A DNA stretch of 64,000 bases from Microvirga sp. VF16 (GCF_016864375.1 NZ_CP069354.1:2439501-2503500); one strand, 5' to 3'. Counted from the first letter of the stretch, positions 9,271-18,504 are shown. Made by a program: numbers and translations. Notes: generated by a model not told the origin, from the sequence alone.

Positions 9271-10131
9271 TCAGTTCGCGCGGGCGGTGTTCCACTTCAG
9301 CAGGCGACGCTCCAGCATCGAAACCAGACCGAAGAACACGGCCGAGAAGGTGGAGCCGACCACGATCGTGGCGTAGAGCAGCGGCGAGTCGAAGTTGTAC
9401 GTGGCCTGGATGATCAGAGCGCCGATGCCATTCGTAGAGCCGATCCACTCGCCGACGATGGCGCCGATGACGGCCATGGAGGCGGCGATCTTGAGCGCCG
9501 AGAACAGGTACGGCAGCGAGTTTCTGACCCGAAGCTTCCAGAAGACTTCGCGCGGGCTGGCCGAGAGAACCTTCATGAGTTCGAGCGCCTGTGGATTCAC
9601 GTCACGCAGGCCGCGGGTCATGTTCACCAGCGTCGGGAAGAAGCAAACCAGCGCCGCGATAGCGATCTTCGGTTCCATTCCGTTGCCGAGCAGCAGCACC
9701 AGGATGGGCGCCTTGGCGACCACAGGAATGGTGTTGATCATCACGGCGACAGGGAAGAAGGCTTCCTCCGCAGCCTTGCTGTAGACGAATGCGGTTGCGA
9801 TCACGATTGCGATCAGATTGCCGAGCAGAAATCCAAGCACTGCCTCGGTTGCTGTCGGCACAAGGTTGGCGAACAGGATGTCGGCCTTCGCAACCAGAAC
9901 GCTTGCTACGGCCCAGGGTGATGGAGCGATGAACGGCTGCACGTCGAACACCGCGACCACCGCACCCCAGAGGACGATCAGTCCTAAGATAGCGACGATG
10001 GGCAATAACCGCTTGCGCCAGGCGAGGCGCCGCTGAGCGGCAATGAAGCGTGCCTGTTCCGCTTCGTCGTTGGCGAAGGCACCACCGAAGTTGACCGCGG
10101 ATACGGCAGGAGAAAGGACTGTCTGGCTCAT
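9271..10131 (-). CDS. ABC importer permease (SsuC/TauC type)
   Basis: Membrane subunit of a nitrate/sulfonate/taurine/thiamine-precursor type ABC importer, 286 residues with about six hydrophobic segments. The EAA-like loop facing the ATPase is at LELMKVLSASPREVFWKLRVRNSLPYLFSALK. ATG 10131 overlaps the ATPase stop by one base (TGATG) and gives MSQTVLSPAV; a GTG two codons earlier is possible but less likely. It is part of the same transcription unit as the ATPase and binding protein. The substrate cannot be told from the permease. Confidence 0.92.
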   Translation of the reverse strand: MSQTVLSPAVSAVNFGGAFANDEAEQARFIAAQRRLAWRKRLLPIVAILGLIVLWGAVVAVFDVQPFIAPSPWAVASVLVAKADILFANLVPTATEAVLGFLLGNLIAIVIATAFVYSKAAEEAFFPVAVMINTIPVVAKAPILVLLLGNGMEPKIAIAALVCFFPTLVNMTRGLRDVNPQALELMKVLSASPREVFWKLRVRNSLPYLFSALKIAASMAVIGAIVGEWIGSTNGIGALIIQATYNFDSPLLYATIVVGSTFSAVFFGLVSMLERRLLKWNTARAN

Positions 10132-10946
10132 CAGCACGTCTCCAGAACACGGCGCAGGTGTCCGGCGAGTTCGACGAACTCGGCGGTTTCCCGTTGAGGC
10201 AGGCGCCGGGGGGTAGGAAGGTTCACGTCGACCAATTCGCGCACGCGGCCAGGACGCGCTGCCAGAAGGAGAACCTCCTGACCCAGGAACGCCGCCTCGT
10301 AGATCGAGTGGGTGACGAACAGAATGGTCGTTCCGGTCGATTCCCAGACCTGCAAGAGCTCCTCGTTGAGCCGGTCGCGGGTGATCTCGTCGAGAGCGCC
10401 GAATGGCTCATCCATCAGGAGGAGCTTCGGTCCTGACACGAGAGCACGGGCAATCGACACGCGCTGCCGCATGCCGCCGGAGAGCTCATGCGGATATGCT
10501 TCCTCCCAACCCGAGAGACCGACCAGGGCCAGGAGTTCTCTCGGGTCACGGTTGCTCGACCGCCGCACCCCTCCAACCTCGAGTGGGAGCATGACGTTTT
10601 CCAATGCTGTCCGCCATGGCAGGAGAGCGGCATCCTGGAAGACGAAGCCGATCTCGCGGTTGCGGCGGGCGACCTCGGGAGCCTCCCCATTCACCCGGAT
10701 CTTGCCGGATGTGGGAGCGATCAGGTCGGCCACGACGCGCAGCAGAGTGGACTTGCCGCAACCCGAGGGACCCAGCAGGCTCAGGAAGCTGCCCTGAGGC
10801 ACCGTCAGGTCGATGTTCTCCAACGCTGTCACCGTGCCGCGCTCGGTCGTGAAGCGCACTGTCACGCCTTGGCACTCCACGGCCGGAAGGGCAGTGGCGG
10901 CCAGCGAAGGATGAATTTGGGCTTGATAGCTCATCGTGTTCAGCAT
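10131..10946 (-). CDS. ABC importer ATPase (SsuB/TauB type)
   Basis: Nucleotide-binding subunit of 271 residues. The Walker A GPSGCGKSTLL, the Q-loop region IGFVFQDAALLPW, the signature LSGGMRQRVSIARAL and the Walker B LLLMDEPFGALDE are all intact, followed by the switch His in FVTHSIYEAAFL. The frame is open to 11030, but the extension would overlap the binding-protein gene, whose stop is at 10954. ATG 10946 starts MLNTMSYQAQ just after it. It partners the permease whose start overlaps its stop. Confidence 0.93.
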   Translation of the reverse strand: MLNTMSYQAQIHPSLAATALPAVECQGVTVRFTTERGTVTALENIDLTVPQGSFLSLLGPSGCGKSTLLRVVADLIAPTSGKIRVNGEAPEVARRNREIGFVFQDAALLPWRTALENVMLPLEVGGVRRSSNRDPRELLALVGLSGWEEAYPHELSGGMRQRVSIARALVSGPKLLLMDEPFGALDEITRDRLNEELLQVWESTGTTILFVTHSIYEAAFLGQEVLLLAARPGRVRELVDVNLPTPRRLPQRETAEFVELAGHLRRVLETC

Positions 10947-10953
10947 GGCATCC

Positions 10954-11982
10954 TCACCCGATCTTCGGACGACCGTCCGCGCTCTTCTCGAGGATCGCGG
11001 TCGTGACGACGTCATCGAGCTTCGGCGCACCGGCGGTGAACTGCTTCAGCTCGTCGTAGAGACCGATCTGTTCCTGCCATACCCCCTTATCGAAGGTGCC
11101 CCAGCCATTGGCCTTGGTTGCGCCGTTGAAGGCGAACTTCAGGAAGCTCTGGCTCGCCTCCAGCTCGTCATTGCGGACGAGATTCGGATATTCCTTGACC
11201 AGGAAGTCCACCGCCTTGTCGGTGTTCGCACGGGCGTAAGCCCAGCCTTTGGCCGTGGCTCGGAGGAAGCCCGCGAGCATGTCGGGTTTCTTCTCGATCA
11301 GGCTCTGGGTTGAATAATATGGCAGCGCATAGAGGCGGACGCCGGCGTCCCACAGACGAAGGTCAATGCGGTCGGGCCCGAGGGGCTTCAGGGCTGTCGT
11401 GTTCGTGAGCCATCCGGAGACCACGTCGACCTGCCCCGTCAGCAGAGGGCTCATGTCCGAGCCGATCACGACGATCTGGAGATCTTTTTCCGAGATGTTG
11501 TGCTTCTTGAGCAGAGCGTTGAGAAGAACGCGGGCGGTCGCCTGGATGCCGACCTTCTTTCCGACCAGATCCTGCGGTGTCCGCACAGGGTTCTTCGGCA
11601 GGGAGAAATAGGCGTAAGGATGCTCCTGTGCCCCGACCGCGATGCACTTGACCGGAATCTTCTGCGAGGCCGCCAGCATGAGGGACGGGCTCGAAGAGAC
11701 CTGACCGATCTCGTGCCGGCCGGAGGCGACGACGGCGACGCCATCGATGTTCGGGCCGCCCGGCTGGATGACGAGGTTGATGCCTTCCTCCTCGTAATAG
11801 CCGAGGTTCTTGGCACAGGCCTCGCCGAGCTGGTTATTGTTGGCCAGCCAGCCGAGCTGCAAATTGACGGTTGTGGTTTTGTGCTGGGCATGGGCGAAGC
11901 GGGCCCATCCGGGGGTCATGGCCAGTCCAGCAAGCGATGCCTTGAGGACCGTACGGCGTGAAAGCCGAGTTCCGTCTTTCAT
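10954..11982 (-). CDS. ABC importer substrate-binding protein (NMT1/SsuA-like), Tat-exported
   Basis: Periplasmic binding protein of 342 residues. A twin-arginine signal is visible at residues 7-14 (LSRRTVLKASLAG), with cleavage probably after ARFAHA, so the protein may be exported folded. The mature part has NLQLGWLANNNQLGEACAKNLGYYEEEG, then PVKCIAVGAQEHPYAYFSLP, typical of the NMT1/SsuA fold that binds nitrogen- or sulfur-containing small molecules, thiamine precursors or aromatic acids. ATG 11982 follows a TTTTCCTCC-complement ribosome site. It is the first gene of the eight-gene minus-strand operon and is transcribed away from the LysR gene. Ligand unknown. Confidence 0.9.
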   Translation of the reverse strand: MKDGTRLSRRTVLKASLAGLAMTPGWARFAHAQHKTTTVNLQLGWLANNNQLGEACAKNLGYYEEEGINLVIQPGGPNIDGVAVVASGRHEIGQVSSSPSLMLAASQKIPVKCIAVGAQEHPYAYFSLPKNPVRTPQDLVGKKVGIQATARVLLNALLKKHNISEKDLQIVVIGSDMSPLLTGQVDVVSGWLTNTTALKPLGPDRIDLRLWDAGVRLYALPYYSTQSLIEKKPDMLAGFLRATAKGWAYARANTDKAVDFLVKEYPNLVRNDELEASQSFLKFAFNGATKANGWGTFDKGVWQEQIGLYDELKQFTAGAPKLDDVVTTAILEKSADGRPKIG

Positions 11983-12161
11983 GTTTTCCTCCTGCCTGGC
12001 AGCCGCCGACCGGCCGCATCTGGGCTCACGCACCTGTCTCTGGTGTTTTTCTGATTTTCTGGGTGGTGCAGGACGAATTATCGATTGCGCAGGCGATCTC
12101 CGGAAGCATTAAATTTCGCCAGAGGCGATGCCGAAAAAGCAGCGCCCCCGAGGAGGCTCTG
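11983..12161. promoter_or_regulatory. Divergent promoter region of the LysR gene and the catabolic operon
   Basis: This 179-base gap separates the binding-protein gene (minus) from the LysR gene (plus), the standard layout for a LysR regulator controlling the divergent operon. An AT-richer core runs from about 12040 to 12120. ATCG at 12080-12083 and CGAT at 12094-12097 form a short inverted repeat that could be part of a LysR site, but it is not a clean T-N11-A box. AGGAGG at 12151-12156 is the ribosome site of the LysR gene. Confidence 0.5.
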
Positions 12162-13127
12162 ATGCACGCCGCCGTCCTACGTTACGTCGATCAGGTCGCC
12201 CGGCTCGGCTCTATTCGCCGTGCTGCCGAGGCCCTCAACGTCGCTTCGTCGGCGGTGAACCGGCAGATCCTCAAGCTCGAGGAGGATCTGGGGACGCCCT
12301 TGTTCGAGCGCCGTCCCAACGGCGTTGTTCCAACCGCCGCCGGCGAGGTTCTGCTCCGGCACATCCGCGACACCATGTCGGACTTTCAGCGGATCAAGGC
12401 GGAGATGGCTAGCCTGTCCGGCGTCATTACCGGCCACGTTAGGATCATCTCCCTCGAGTCCCTGGCGCTGCGGTTTATGCCGCGCGTGGTCGAGGAGCTT
12501 TCAACCGCCTACCCACAAGTCACGTTCACGGTGCTCGTCGTGAACCCAAGTGACATTGCGGAGGAGCTGCGATCGGGCCGAACCGATTTCGGAGTGCTGT
12601 TCACCGACCGGCGCTTCGAAGGCGTCCAGGTGACGGATACCTTTGCCACCTCGGTCGGTGCCGTGATGCGGCCGGATCATCCACTGGCCGGTCGCAAGAA
12701 TGTGACGCTGACCGAATGCGCCAAGCACCCGGTGGTCATGCTGCACGACCGCTGGCTTCTCGACGCGATCATGACGACGCAGTTTGCCCAGTCCGGAGCC
12801 AGGCTCGAGCCGCGCATCGTCTCGAATTCGATCGAGTTCATGCGGCAAGTCATTCTGAGAAATCTCGGCATCGGGTTCTTCAGCCCCATCGGATTTCTGG
12901 ACGAGATCAGACGGGGGGAGCTTGTTCATGTGCCCTTGGCAGAACCTCAACTGGCCGGAAGTGGCCTGGGGATTCTGGTCCCGCAACATAAGCGGATGAC
13001 GCCCTCAGCCCGCATCGCCATGGATCACGTGAGAGCCTCTTTGACGGATTTCCTGCAGGTCTCTCCGAGCTCGGGTGTCGACCAGGAGCGAATAGGAGAA
13101 CTGAATGAAAATTCGGAAGTGTCGTAA
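12162..13127 (+). CDS. LysR-family transcriptional regulator
   Basis: Regulator of 321 residues. The N-terminal winged helix-turn-helix occupies residues 1-60 (LGSIRRAAEALNVASSAVNRQILKLEEDLG, then LFERRPNGVVPTAAGE), followed by a linker helix and a periplasmic-binding-like effector domain from about residue 90. ATG 12162 is fixed by AGGAGG six bases upstream; the frame is open well before it without a good start. It faces the eight-gene catabolic operon across 179 bases and probably activates it when the substrate or an intermediate binds. Confidence 0.92.
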   Translation: MHAAVLRYVDQVARLGSIRRAAEALNVASSAVNRQILKLEEDLGTPLFERRPNGVVPTAAGEVLLRHIRDTMSDFQRIKAEMASLSGVITGHVRIISLESLALRFMPRVVEELSTAYPQVTFTVLVVNPSDIAEELRSGRTDFGVLFTDRRFEGVQVTDTFATSVGAVMRPDHPLAGRKNVTLTECAKHPVVMLHDRWLLDAIMTTQFAQSGARLEPRIVSNSIEFMRQVILRNLGIGFFSPIGFLDEIRRGELVHVPLAEPQLAGSGLGILVPQHKRMTPSARIAMDHVRASLTDFLQVSPSSGVDQERIGELNENSEVS

Positions 13128-13365
13128 CACGCAGCGGGGAATTTGAGTGGCGCGTTCGGCACGGGGTAGAACGTGCATGCTCGTCTTCACCTTAATCAGT
13201 CCCGAAAGCGGACTTTCAGCAGGTGCGAAAGGCTCTGAAACTGTTCGCTGGCAAGCTCAAAGTGGACCTTCCTGCCGCTCACCCAAACTTCCTGCTTTTC
13301 CCCTTTGCTGACCGACAGGTCACTAAGCACGGCGTTGGAGATCCAGCCATTCCGGGCATGTCGGG

Positions 13366-14265
13366 TTACCACCGCATACTCAGGCCAAGGATGGGTCCAT
13401 GCTGAAGCATGTCGAACTCGTAGCGCCGCCGACCTTCGCCCTGAACATAGTCGACGTAGAGCGCCCGGTAGCCGATCACGCCCGAGAACGTGATGCCCTG
13501 GTAGGTGCCGAACTCGAAGCCATAGGCGCCGATGGCTTGCCAGGAGAAATCGCTGCCAACGCCAAAGCCGCCGATGTCGCCGCGCAGGAGGAGCTCATGA
13601 CCCGGCGCTACGGTGTAGCGCACCCGTGCGCCGATCATGGGGTCGAGCCAGTCGACCGAACCGGAGCGGGCGAAGGCCCGAGCCCCTGCGACCTGGAGGT
13701 CGCCGATGTCGACCGTGCCCGCGATGGCGAACGACAGGTCCGCCTCCTGGTACCAGTAGCGGGCGCCACCGAGGATATCGAAAGCAACTGGGCCGGAGCG
13801 GGCGACCTCATAGGCGGCGCCGACCTCGGCGATGGCCATTTCGATGTCGAGCTTGAGCGAGGCGCCGAACGTTCCCGTGATGCCTGGCGCCAGGGCGCGG
13901 GTGCGGAGATCGCCGCCCTCGAACCCGATCTTGCTCCAGACCAAATCGGTGAAGAGGGCAAGCGGGCCGTTGCGGGCCTCGAAGTCGCCCATGAGGGCCA
14001 CGAGCGTGTCGCTGTGCTCGACGATGTCGATGAAGCTGGCATCGACCTTCACGGAGCGTCCGCGCACGGTCTGGGTGCCGTCCAAGGCGGTGAGCCAGCC
14101 ATAGGGCACGAAGCGGAAGGTCCACCCCGGCACGGGGGGAGCCTCGATCACGGGCGGTGGAGCAGGAGTCCCCAAGTCTGCGGCGAAGGCGTTGCTTGCG
14201 CCTCCGATGAGGAGGCCAACCGGAACCATGATGCTACACGACAGCCACTGCGGAAGGTAACGCAT
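13366..14265 (-). CDS. Outer-membrane beta-barrel protein, function unknown
   Basis: A 299-residue protein with a signal peptide (residues 1-28, cleavage near SNAFA before ADLGTPAPPP), then a Pro-rich segment and alternating strands such as WTFRFVPYGWLTALDGTQTV and ARVRYTVAPGHELLLRGDIGGFGVG. The last residue is Trp after ILGLSMRW, fitting the aromatic C-terminal signal for barrel assembly. The AADLG-Pro rich start is common in outer-membrane proteins of Hyphomicrobiales. It converges with the LysR gene and stands alone. I do not recognise a more exact family; export of a solute or structural role are both possible. Confidence 0.75.
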   Translation of the reverse strand: MRYLPQWLSCSIMVPVGLLIGGASNAFAADLGTPAPPPVIEAPPVPGWTFRFVPYGWLTALDGTQTVRGRSVKVDASFIDIVEHSDTLVALMGDFEARNGPLALFTDLVWSKIGFEGGDLRTRALAPGITGTFGASLKLDIEMAIAEVGAAYEVARSGPVAFDILGGARYWYQEADLSFAIAGTVDIGDLQVAGARAFARSGSVDWLDPMIGARVRYTVAPGHELLLRGDIGGFGVGSDFSWQAIGAYGFEFGTYQGITFSGVIGYRALYVDYVQGEGRRRYEFDMLQHGPILGLSMRW

Positions 14266-14678
14266 TGCTCCCCCTGGATTGCTGATCCCTTGTCTCTCCC
14301 AGCCTGCTCATAGCAGCCGAGGCAGCACCCGCGGTCAAGGCAGGAATCGAGAGCGGTGGGGAGAACCAGAAGGTTTACCCTTGAGTGTTGCTTTCTGGAT
14401 ATGGTGACTGCGACAACATCCGTAGACTCTGAGATTATCCCATGCTGTCTGCAGAAGGCAGAAACGGGGTGCCCGGCCGTACGGTACTCGTTGATGGCAT
14501 CTATCGGGTGCCCGTGGAGTGCGCACGATAGCGGACCAATCCGTCACCTGGGGCTTGCTGCTCGGGTCGCTGCATGGGCGGCCCACGCGGGGGCATGCCA
14601 CGTCCGAACAATGCCGCCGCGTTCAATGAACTCTACTTGCCTAGAGTACGCCTTGCCCGAATGTCGGCCTGTGGATCA
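14266..14678. other. Intergenic stretch, nothing recognised
   Basis: About 410 bases between the beta-barrel gene and the small secreted-protein gene. The first part must carry the promoter of the beta-barrel gene, which reads leftward. I see no convincing ORF, repeat, tRNA or hairpin; short open frames here lack ribosome sites and recognisable sequence. Confidence 0.4.
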
Positions 14679-15020
14679 TCATTGGTTCCGGCTTAGGCAG
14701 CCGGGACTGGCGAACCGACTGGCATTTACTTGCGTGATGCGACAACTCGCGGACGAGATCGGCAGAACGATCGTGAGATTATTGGCCGAAGGGCCAAGCG
14801 GAGGGACAAGCTCGATCGGATCAAAGGCATTCCTGGGCTCGTAGGTTGAACCGACGAGATACAAAGGAATCTGACCAGACGAGCCGCGCGGTCTCACTCT
14901 CAGGACAAGAGGACTGCTCTGACCAACCAGTCGATCGCGGGATTGAGCCTCCGCATGCACGGGAATGATTGCGGATGCGATAGCGATAAGGGCAACAAGG
15001 GAGGCGGATATGTGAGGCAT
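14679..15020 (-). CDS. Small secreted protein, hypothetical
   Basis: A 113-residue protein with a convincing signal peptide: MPHISASLVALIAIASAI then VHAEAQ, cleavage after AEA or HA. The mature part has no recognised domain; it contains two Cys residues (in SSASCRITQ and SPGCLSRNQ) that could form a disulfide in the periplasm. The ribosome site GAGGAGGA lies about seven bases before the ATG, one of the best in the window, which is why I accept the gene despite the lack of homology knowledge. No operon partner is visible. Confidence 0.6.
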   Translation of the reverse strand: MPHISASLVALIAIASAIIPVHAEAQSRDRLVGQSSPLVLRVRPRGSSGQIPLYLVGSTYEPRNAFDPIELVPPLGPSANNLTIVLPISSASCRITQVNASRFASPGCLSRNQ

Positions 15021-15513
15021 GAATTATCCTCCTCAACATGGGCACGTCTGAGCGAGTTACGGTTCCTTGCCGCACCGGCGGTTCTCTTCGACGGCGACCG
15101 TATGAGGATGAGACTACGCCATTCTGCACCGTCCGCTTGACCGTCAGGGCCATCGGCTTGACATTGCGAGACACCCGGAAGGCTCGAGTCTCTCGCCATA
15201 ATGTCCACTGACATCAAAGCCAGCAACTGACGGCTGAGATGATTGGCTCCGACGCAGACTTCGATACGGATCGGACGTGCTGGCATGTTGCCAGTCGAGA
15301 TTCGAGCTCTCGCCGAGGCAGCTTCTGGCGCAGGATGATGGCGCCGAGCGTATCCAGGCCGACGCTCTCATGATAGCTTTCCAGACAGAACAAATGAGGC
15401 TGGCTTCGACATGCCACGGCACTGACGCCGCGGCGACTTGACCTGTCGCAGCCTGCTGACACGACGTTTGGAGCGGATCTTCCTCAGAGTTTCAGGCTCG
15501 GCGGAGACACCCA
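15021..15513. other. Intergenic stretch with unassigned short open frames
   Basis: Nearly 500 bases before the patatin gene. Several overlapping minus-strand open frames are present (for instance 15144-15422 and 15214-15462), but none has a good ribosome site or a recognised product. It may hold a degraded gene. The plus-strand end carries the ribosome site of the patatin gene (GGAGA at about 15501). Confidence 0.3.
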
Positions 15514-16533
15514 ATGAAACGAAGTCCGGTCCTGATCGATCTTGCCCTCCAGGGTGGGGGATCTCATGGTGCATTCACCTGGGGGGTTCTGGATCGGCTT
15601 CTCGAGGAGCCCTGGCTTCGCATCGCGGCCATTTCAGGCACATCGGCCGGTGCAATGAACGCCGCCGTGCTGGCCGATGGCTGGCTCGAGGGTGGTGCCG
15701 AAGGAGCCCGCCATGCGCTTGACCGATACTGGCGGCGGGTGTCGCGCGCCGCGGCCTTCAGCCCCTTGCAACGATCTCCGCTGGACCGCCTGATGGGCCG
15801 CTGGACGCTCGACACATCCCCGGCCTATGTCGCAATGGACTTGGCATCAAGGCTTCTCTCACCCTACGACCTCAACCCATCGGGCTTCAATCCGCTGCGC
15901 CAAATTCTGGCCGAGAGCGTCGATTTCGACCGTCTGAGCCAGTCCCCGATCCAGTTGTTCGTCACGGCGACGAGTGTTCGAACCGGGCGCGGGCGTATCT
16001 TCCGGAATGGCGAGATCACGCCCGATGTGCTTCTTGCGTCCGCCTGCCTTCCAACCATGTTCGCGGCCATTCAAATTGACGGCGAGTTCTATTGGGATGG
16101 TGGCTATGCGGGCAATCCCACCATCACGCCATTGGTCCGTGAGAGCGACGCGCATGACACCATCCTGGTGCAGATCAATCCGCCCGAGCGGAGGGAGATG
16201 CCGCGCACGGCCACCGACATCCTCAACCGCCTCAACGAGATTTCATTCAACTCTCCCTTGATGAAGGAACTTCGCATGATCGCCCTTCTGCGCCAGGTGG
16301 CTGATCCTGGGACGGGAGAGGGGGCTCGCTGGGCACAGATGCGGACGCACCGGATCAGGAGCGACATGTTGGCGGAATTCGGGGCATCGTCGAAGCTCAA
16401 TGGCGAGTGGGACTTCGTGTCGATGCTGCGAGCGGAGGGGCGTCGAGCCGCCAGTGAATTCCTGGACACCAACGCCGATGACCTCGGCAAACGCTCCACG
16501 GCCGATCTGGATATCTTGCTGGCGGAGTGTTGA
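15514..16533 (+). CDS. Patatin-like phospholipase
   Basis: Ser/Asp-dyad lipid hydrolase of 339 residues. The oxyanion loop LQGGGSHGAFTWGVL is near residues 13-25, the nucleophile elbow GTSAG near 43-47, and the catalytic Asp in the DGG motif (FYWDGGYAGNP) near residue 195. All three family blocks are intact. GGAGACACCCA before ATG 15514 is a plausible ribosome site. No signal peptide, so it is probably cytosolic or delivered to a membrane. It converges with the L,D-transpeptidase gene. Substrate specificity is not visible. Confidence 0.9.
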   Translation: MKRSPVLIDLALQGGGSHGAFTWGVLDRLLEEPWLRIAAISGTSAGAMNAAVLADGWLEGGAEGARHALDRYWRRVSRAAAFSPLQRSPLDRLMGRWTLDTSPAYVAMDLASRLLSPYDLNPSGFNPLRQILAESVDFDRLSQSPIQLFVTATSVRTGRGRIFRNGEITPDVLLASACLPTMFAAIQIDGEFYWDGGYAGNPTITPLVRESDAHDTILVQINPPERREMPRTATDILNRLNEISFNSPLMKELRMIALLRQVADPGTGEGARWAQMRTHRIRSDMLAEFGASSKLNGEWDFVSMLRAEGRRAASEFLDTNADDLGKRSTADLDILLAEC

Positions 16534-16624
16534 ACGTCAGCCTGTCAGGGATGGCTGCCGGCACGGTCCACACGTCTGTCGGCTGAATACTGGCGAGAGA
16601 AACAAGATTCCATCCCAGCGTATG

Positions 16625-17203
16625 TCAGCGCAATACCACGACCCTGGTGCCGATGCGGGTCCGGTTGTAGAGATCGATGACGTCGGCATTGGTCATCCGA
16701 ATGCAGCCGGACGAGACGGCATAACCGATGGTCTCCGGCTCATTGGAGCCGTGAATCCTGTACATGGAAGAGCCAAGATAAAGCGCCCTGGCGCCCAGCG
16801 GGTTGCCCAAGCCACCTTCCATGTAGCCCGGCAGATCGGGGCGGCGGCGGCGCATTGCGGCCGGAGGGCTCCAGGATGGCCATTCCCGCTTCATGCTGAC
16901 CGTCTTGATTCCGGTCCAGGTGAAGCCCGGGCGCCCGACGCCGACGCCGTACTGGATGGCCTGTCCGGTACCGAGCACGAAATAGAGCCGGCGCTGACTG
17001 GTGGAGATGACGATGGTGCCGGGACGCTGGGCGCCGGCCCAGGCGACCAGCCGCCGCGCGGTCGGGGAGATCGGCCCACCAAACAGGCGCTCGAAGAAGC
17101 TGGCGGGCTCTCGGCCAGGGAAGGCACCGGTCTGCGCGCTGGCGGAGCCCGTGACTGCCACACTGCACGCAAACGCCACGACCGTGAACACGAAGCGGAT
17201 CAT
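16625..17203 (-). CDS. L,D-transpeptidase (YkuD domain), first copy
   Basis: Periplasmic peptidoglycan cross-linking or lipoprotein-anchoring enzyme, 192 residues from ATG 17203 (MIRFVFTVVAFACSV begins a signal peptide ending near SASA). The YkuD domain covers about residues 70-192, with HGSNEPETIGYAVSSGCIRM containing the conserved His and the catalytic Cys in SSGCIRM. It has a close paralogue at 58819-59463. The gene is monocistronic and convergent with the patatin gene. Confidence 0.92.
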   Translation of the reverse strand: MIRFVFTVVAFACSVAVTGSASAQTGAFPGREPASFFERLFGGPISPTARRLVAWAGAQRPGTIVISTSQRRLYFVLGTGQAIQYGVGVGRPGFTWTGIKTVSMKREWPSWSPPAAMRRRRPDLPGYMEGGLGNPLGARALYLGSSMYRIHGSNEPETIGYAVSSGCIRMTNADVIDLYNRTRIGTRVVVLR

Positions 17204-17357
17204 GCGGACCTCCCGCGCGTGGAATGGCACAGCTTCAACGCATCGCGCCCAGCCTCCGGTTCCACGCCAATCGGAAGTGCTCCGAAAGGGGACGACTTGC
17301 GCCAGGGCCCTGGCAAGGAGGCCGTTCGTCCTTCAACCGGGTTGAGTCGTCGATATC

Positions 17358-17651
17358 ATGCGCCTGGATGGGGCGGTGTTGGCATCCATCGACATTGCCA
17401 TGCGCAAAGCCTCGACGGCCGTATTGTTTCAGGCCAACAGCGAGGCCGTCTGGGAGTATTGCAAGCCGGGCGCTCCTGCCCCAGGGCTGGAACTGACAAA
17501 TGGCGGCCTGGCTCCGTTCGGCGGCGGCATGCCGCTCAGGGGACCGGATGGAGAGGTCATCGGAGCTCTGGGCGTATCCGGCGGCACTGTCGCGCAGGAT
17601 GTTGAAGTCGCGCACGCGGGCTTTGCGGCCTTCGAAGCTCTGACTCGCTGA
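17358..17651 (+). pseudogene. N-terminally truncated GlcG/HbpS-family protein
   Basis: The 97-residue frame matches only the second part of a GlcG/HbpS (DUF336, heme-binding/degrading) domain: RLDGAVLASIDIAMRKASTA, then GGLAPFGGGMPL and GEVIGALGVSGG. Family members are usually 130 residues or longer and begin with a helix before the VVD strand. Here VVDI lies directly upstream of the ATG, but an in-frame TGA at 17343-17345 closes the frame and the expected N-terminal helix is not found in other frames. It is therefore probably a gene remnant, although a short expressed protein cannot be excluded. It sits next to the frameshifted SDR. Confidence 0.5.
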
Positions 17652-17697
17652 GACGAGCCCGCTTTCACCTCCGTTTCCAAAACCACGGGAGCAACGT

Positions 17698-18499
17698 ATG
17701 TCAAAGACCATTCTAATCACCGGCGCGGGGGCCGGCTTCGGCAAGGGCGCCGCCATTGGCATGGCGAAGAACGGCCACAACATTATCGCCACCACCCAGG
17801 TCTCGTCGCAGGTCACTCCGCTGCGCGAGGAAGCCAAGGCGCTGGGGCTCCAGAATTTCCGGGTCGAACGCCTCGACCTGACGGATCCCTATGACATCGC
17901 CCAGGCGCAGACATGGGACTTCGACGTGCTTTGGAACAACGCTGGCATGGGTGAGGCCGGGCCTGTCTGGGAGATACCCGTCGATCTCGTCCGCAAGAAC
18001 TACGAGGTCAACGTCTTCCTGCCATTGGTGCTCACCCAGGGTGTCGTGCGCCGCTGGGTGTCGGAGGGCAAGAGGGGCAAGGTCGTCTTCACCTCGTCCA
18101 TGGGCGGCCTGTTCACGCCGGCCAACTGGGAACCTATGTCTCGACCAAGCATGCGCTGGAATCGATCGCCGAGGCGCTGCAACAGGAGCTTTCGCCGTAC
18201 GGTACAAGGTCCAGACGATCAATCCCGGCGCGTACTACACCGGCTACAACGAGACGATGGCCGACAACCCCTTCCGCTGGTTGGACGACGATAAGCATTT
18301 CACCAAGCGGGCCGATCTGCGCAGGGGCTTCGACGACTTCTTTGCCACGCCGGAAGGACGCATGGACCCGCAGGAAATGATCGACCGGATGATCGAGATC
18401 GTTCCCGCCGATAGCGGCAAGTTCCGCAACGTGGTGCCGAAAAAGATCGAAGACATGCTGCGAAACCATCAGCTCGCAGCCTGGGACAATCAGATCTGA
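17698..18499 (+). pseudogene. Short-chain dehydrogenase/reductase, two frameshifts
   Basis: A classical SDR split over three frames. Frame one (17698 to about 18128) carries the NAD(P) motif TGAGAGFGKG, the NNAG motif and GKVVFTSSMGG. After the G-run at 18128-18130, one base is missing and the reading moves to a second frame encoding TYVSTKHALESIAEALQQ, with the catalytic Tyr and Lys (YxxxK). Near 18204-18206 another base is missing (GGTAC-AAG where GGTATCAAG would fit) and the third frame continues as KVQTINPGAYYTGYNETMADN to TGA 18499. Restoring both bases gives about 267 residues, normal for the family. Either a true pseudogene or two sequencing errors. Confidence 0.8.
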
Positions 18500-18504
18500 C
18501 CTTT

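Noticed and set aside
15144..15462. Overlapping minus-strand frames that could be a small gene
   Set aside because: No ribosome site and no recognisable domain; two frames compete, which suggests chance or decay.
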